Shown: one piece after another, positions 30,840-31,547 of the stretch | How the letters are laid out: the number at the start of each line of letters is the position of its first letter | How positions within the stretch are numbered: position 1 is the first letter of the stretch | Assembly: GCA_964580235.1 (NCBI GenBank) | Contig: CAZOJY010000030.1 | Coordinates: 1 to 31,547, forward strand | Direction of reading: 5' to 3' | DNA length: 31,547 nt | Source: G020348385 sp964580235 | Lineage (GTDB): Bacteria; Acidobacteriota; Aminicenantia; Aminicenantales; Aminicenantaceae | Position numbers and translations under genes: made by a program | The notes under the pieces: model-generated | What the model saw: only the letters and a program-made list of their open reading frames with translations | Told to the model about the DNA's origin: nothing | Databases searched by the model: none

Positions 30840-31547
30840 TTACTTCTTCAGAAAGTTTCTGTGACTTTTTGAGACATCGATGACGGTCTCCACGGATTTT
30901 CCGTTGCGCAGAAGCTTAACGGGTACTTTTTCCAGTGCAGATATTTGTTTGTAGGCATTAGCCAGGCATTCTGCATGGCAGGTTTCTTGTTCGCCTATCT
31001 GGATAATAAGGTCACCGCCGAGAAGTACATCGTTCCCGAAGATTTTTGCGGGGATGGTCCCTCCCCGCAGTCCAGCCTTGTCTGCCGGGCTGTTTTTCTC
31101 CACATGCTGGATCAAAACGCCTCCCTCCAGGTCCTGGTTCAGCAGTTGAGACAGGATTTCTTGATCCAAGAAGATCCCTTCGAAGCCAATCCAGATCCGG
31201 TCCTCTAAAGCCAGAAGCTGTTTGGCCGTGTTAATGCTGATAACAAAACCCAAACCCTGAGAGCCGCCCGAAACGCTGAGGATTCTCGAGGCGATCCCCA
31301 GCACTTCGCCTCTTGTGTTGAAGAGGGGCCCTCCGCTGTTTCCAGAATTGATGGCCGCATCTGTCTGGATAAATTCAGCCAGGATGGTGCCGTCGTAAAG
31401 ACGGTCGAAATCCCGGAATGCGCTGATGTGTCCGGCAGAGAACGAGAACTCCAGCCCGTAAGGGCTTCCGATGGCAAAAACACGCTGACCGACAGCAAGG
31501 TGGTCCGAATCTCCGAGCTTGGCATGCGCGAGGACGGGAGGATTGAC
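30840..31547 (-). CDS. HtrA/Deg-like trypsin-fold protease with PDZ domain (5' part missing)
   Basis: The frame is open from the window edge to the stop at 30840 and gives 235 residues. It begins VNPPVLAHAKLGDSDHLAVG, has GQRVFAIGSPYGLEFSFSAG and the catalytic serine motif AAINSGNSGGPLFN, and then a PDZ domain (GVLIQHVEKNSPADKAGLRGG...DLIIQIGEQE). The catalytic His and Asp would lie beyond the edge. It should be an envelope quality-control or sensor protease. No internal start codon is needed: the reading frame is continuous through position 31304. Confidence 0.9.
   Translation of the reverse strand, partial: VNPPVLAHAKLGDSDHLAVGQRVFAIGSPYGLEFSFSAGHISAFRDFDRLYDGTILAEFIQTDAAINSGNSGGPLFNTRGEVLGIASRILSVSGGSQGLGFVISINTAKQLLALEDRIWIGFEGIFLDQEILSQLLNQDLEGGVLIQHVEKNSPADKAGLRGGTIPAKIFGNDVLLGGDLIIQIGEQETCHAECLANAYKQISALEKVPVKLLRNGKSVETVIDVSKSHRNFLKK

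Noticed and set aside
31205..31525. A 106-codon minus-strand frame overlapping the right edge
   Set aside because: It is out of frame with the HtrA-like protease, whose GDSDHL, SPYG and NSGNSGGP motifs are continuous in the adjacent frame.
1..31547. CRISPR arrays, tRNA or rRNA genes, transposase or RAYT genes
   Set aside because: I looked for regularly spaced direct repeats, tRNA-like cloverleaf ends and transposase motifs and saw none. The repeats present are inverted and dispersed.

Overview
The window reads as a scaffold piece from an uncultivated heterotrophic bacterium of the Acidobacteriota / Candidatus Aminicenantes (OP8) type. This placement is inferred from gene content, not from a marker gene. 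The clues are Ser/Thr kinases fused to TPR repeats, exported six-bladed propeller lipoproteins, a full-length tricorn-type peptidase, an Asp-box (BNR) secreted protein and many lipoprotein or signal-peptide enzymes. There are two runs of exactly 100 N (12314-12413 and 25782-25881), so this is a scaffold whose gap lengths are placeholders.

Layout. 1-2417: the tail of a probable pirin gene, a nucleotidyltransferase-like gene overlapping a small basic protein, and a decayed kinase-TPR gene with three homopolymer frameshifts and an in-frame loss of much of the kinase C-lobe. 2457-4925: an orphan NapH/NosR-like membrane 4Fe-4S protein converging on a propeller lipoprotein. A perfect 36-bp inverted repeat separates these two. 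5125-8627: an intact kinase-TPR gene and an alpha/beta hydrolase. 8857-25764: a carbohydrate region for arabinose-containing polymers. It holds an exported esterase, an exported GH51 arabinofuranosidase, a mutarotase lipoprotein, an Asp-box protein, a GH127 beta-L-arabinofuranosidase lipoprotein, an SGLT-like sodium symporter, ribulokinase (araB), ribulose-5-phosphate 4-epimerase (araD), a FucI/AraA-fold isomerase and a zinc dehydrogenase. 25882-31547: a truncated propeller gene, an SGNH hydrolase, a tricorn-like peptidase and the 3' part of an HtrA-like protease that runs off the edge.

How the genes fit together (inference). Arabinofuranose side chains would be cut outside the cytoplasm by the GH51 and GH127 enzymes, with the esterase perhaps removing acyl groups. 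The mutarotase would equilibrate the released sugar and the sodium symporter would import it. The FucI-like isomerase, AraB and AraD would then convert L-arabinose through L-ribulose and L-ribulose-5-phosphate to D-xylulose-5-phosphate. araB, araD and the isomerase overlap by 1-4 bases and form a tight operon.

The most unusual signal is not a gene. Two families of short palindromic repeats, with cores GGGGACAGGATAYGTTTTCACC (A) and GGGGTCGMGTCTCAAC (B), sit directly on the stop codons of six different genes. The repeat often supplies the stop codon itself. Both assembly gaps fall inside these repeats. They look like REP/BIME-type elements that target or are selected at gene 3' ends and may act as terminators. 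No transposase for them is in the window.
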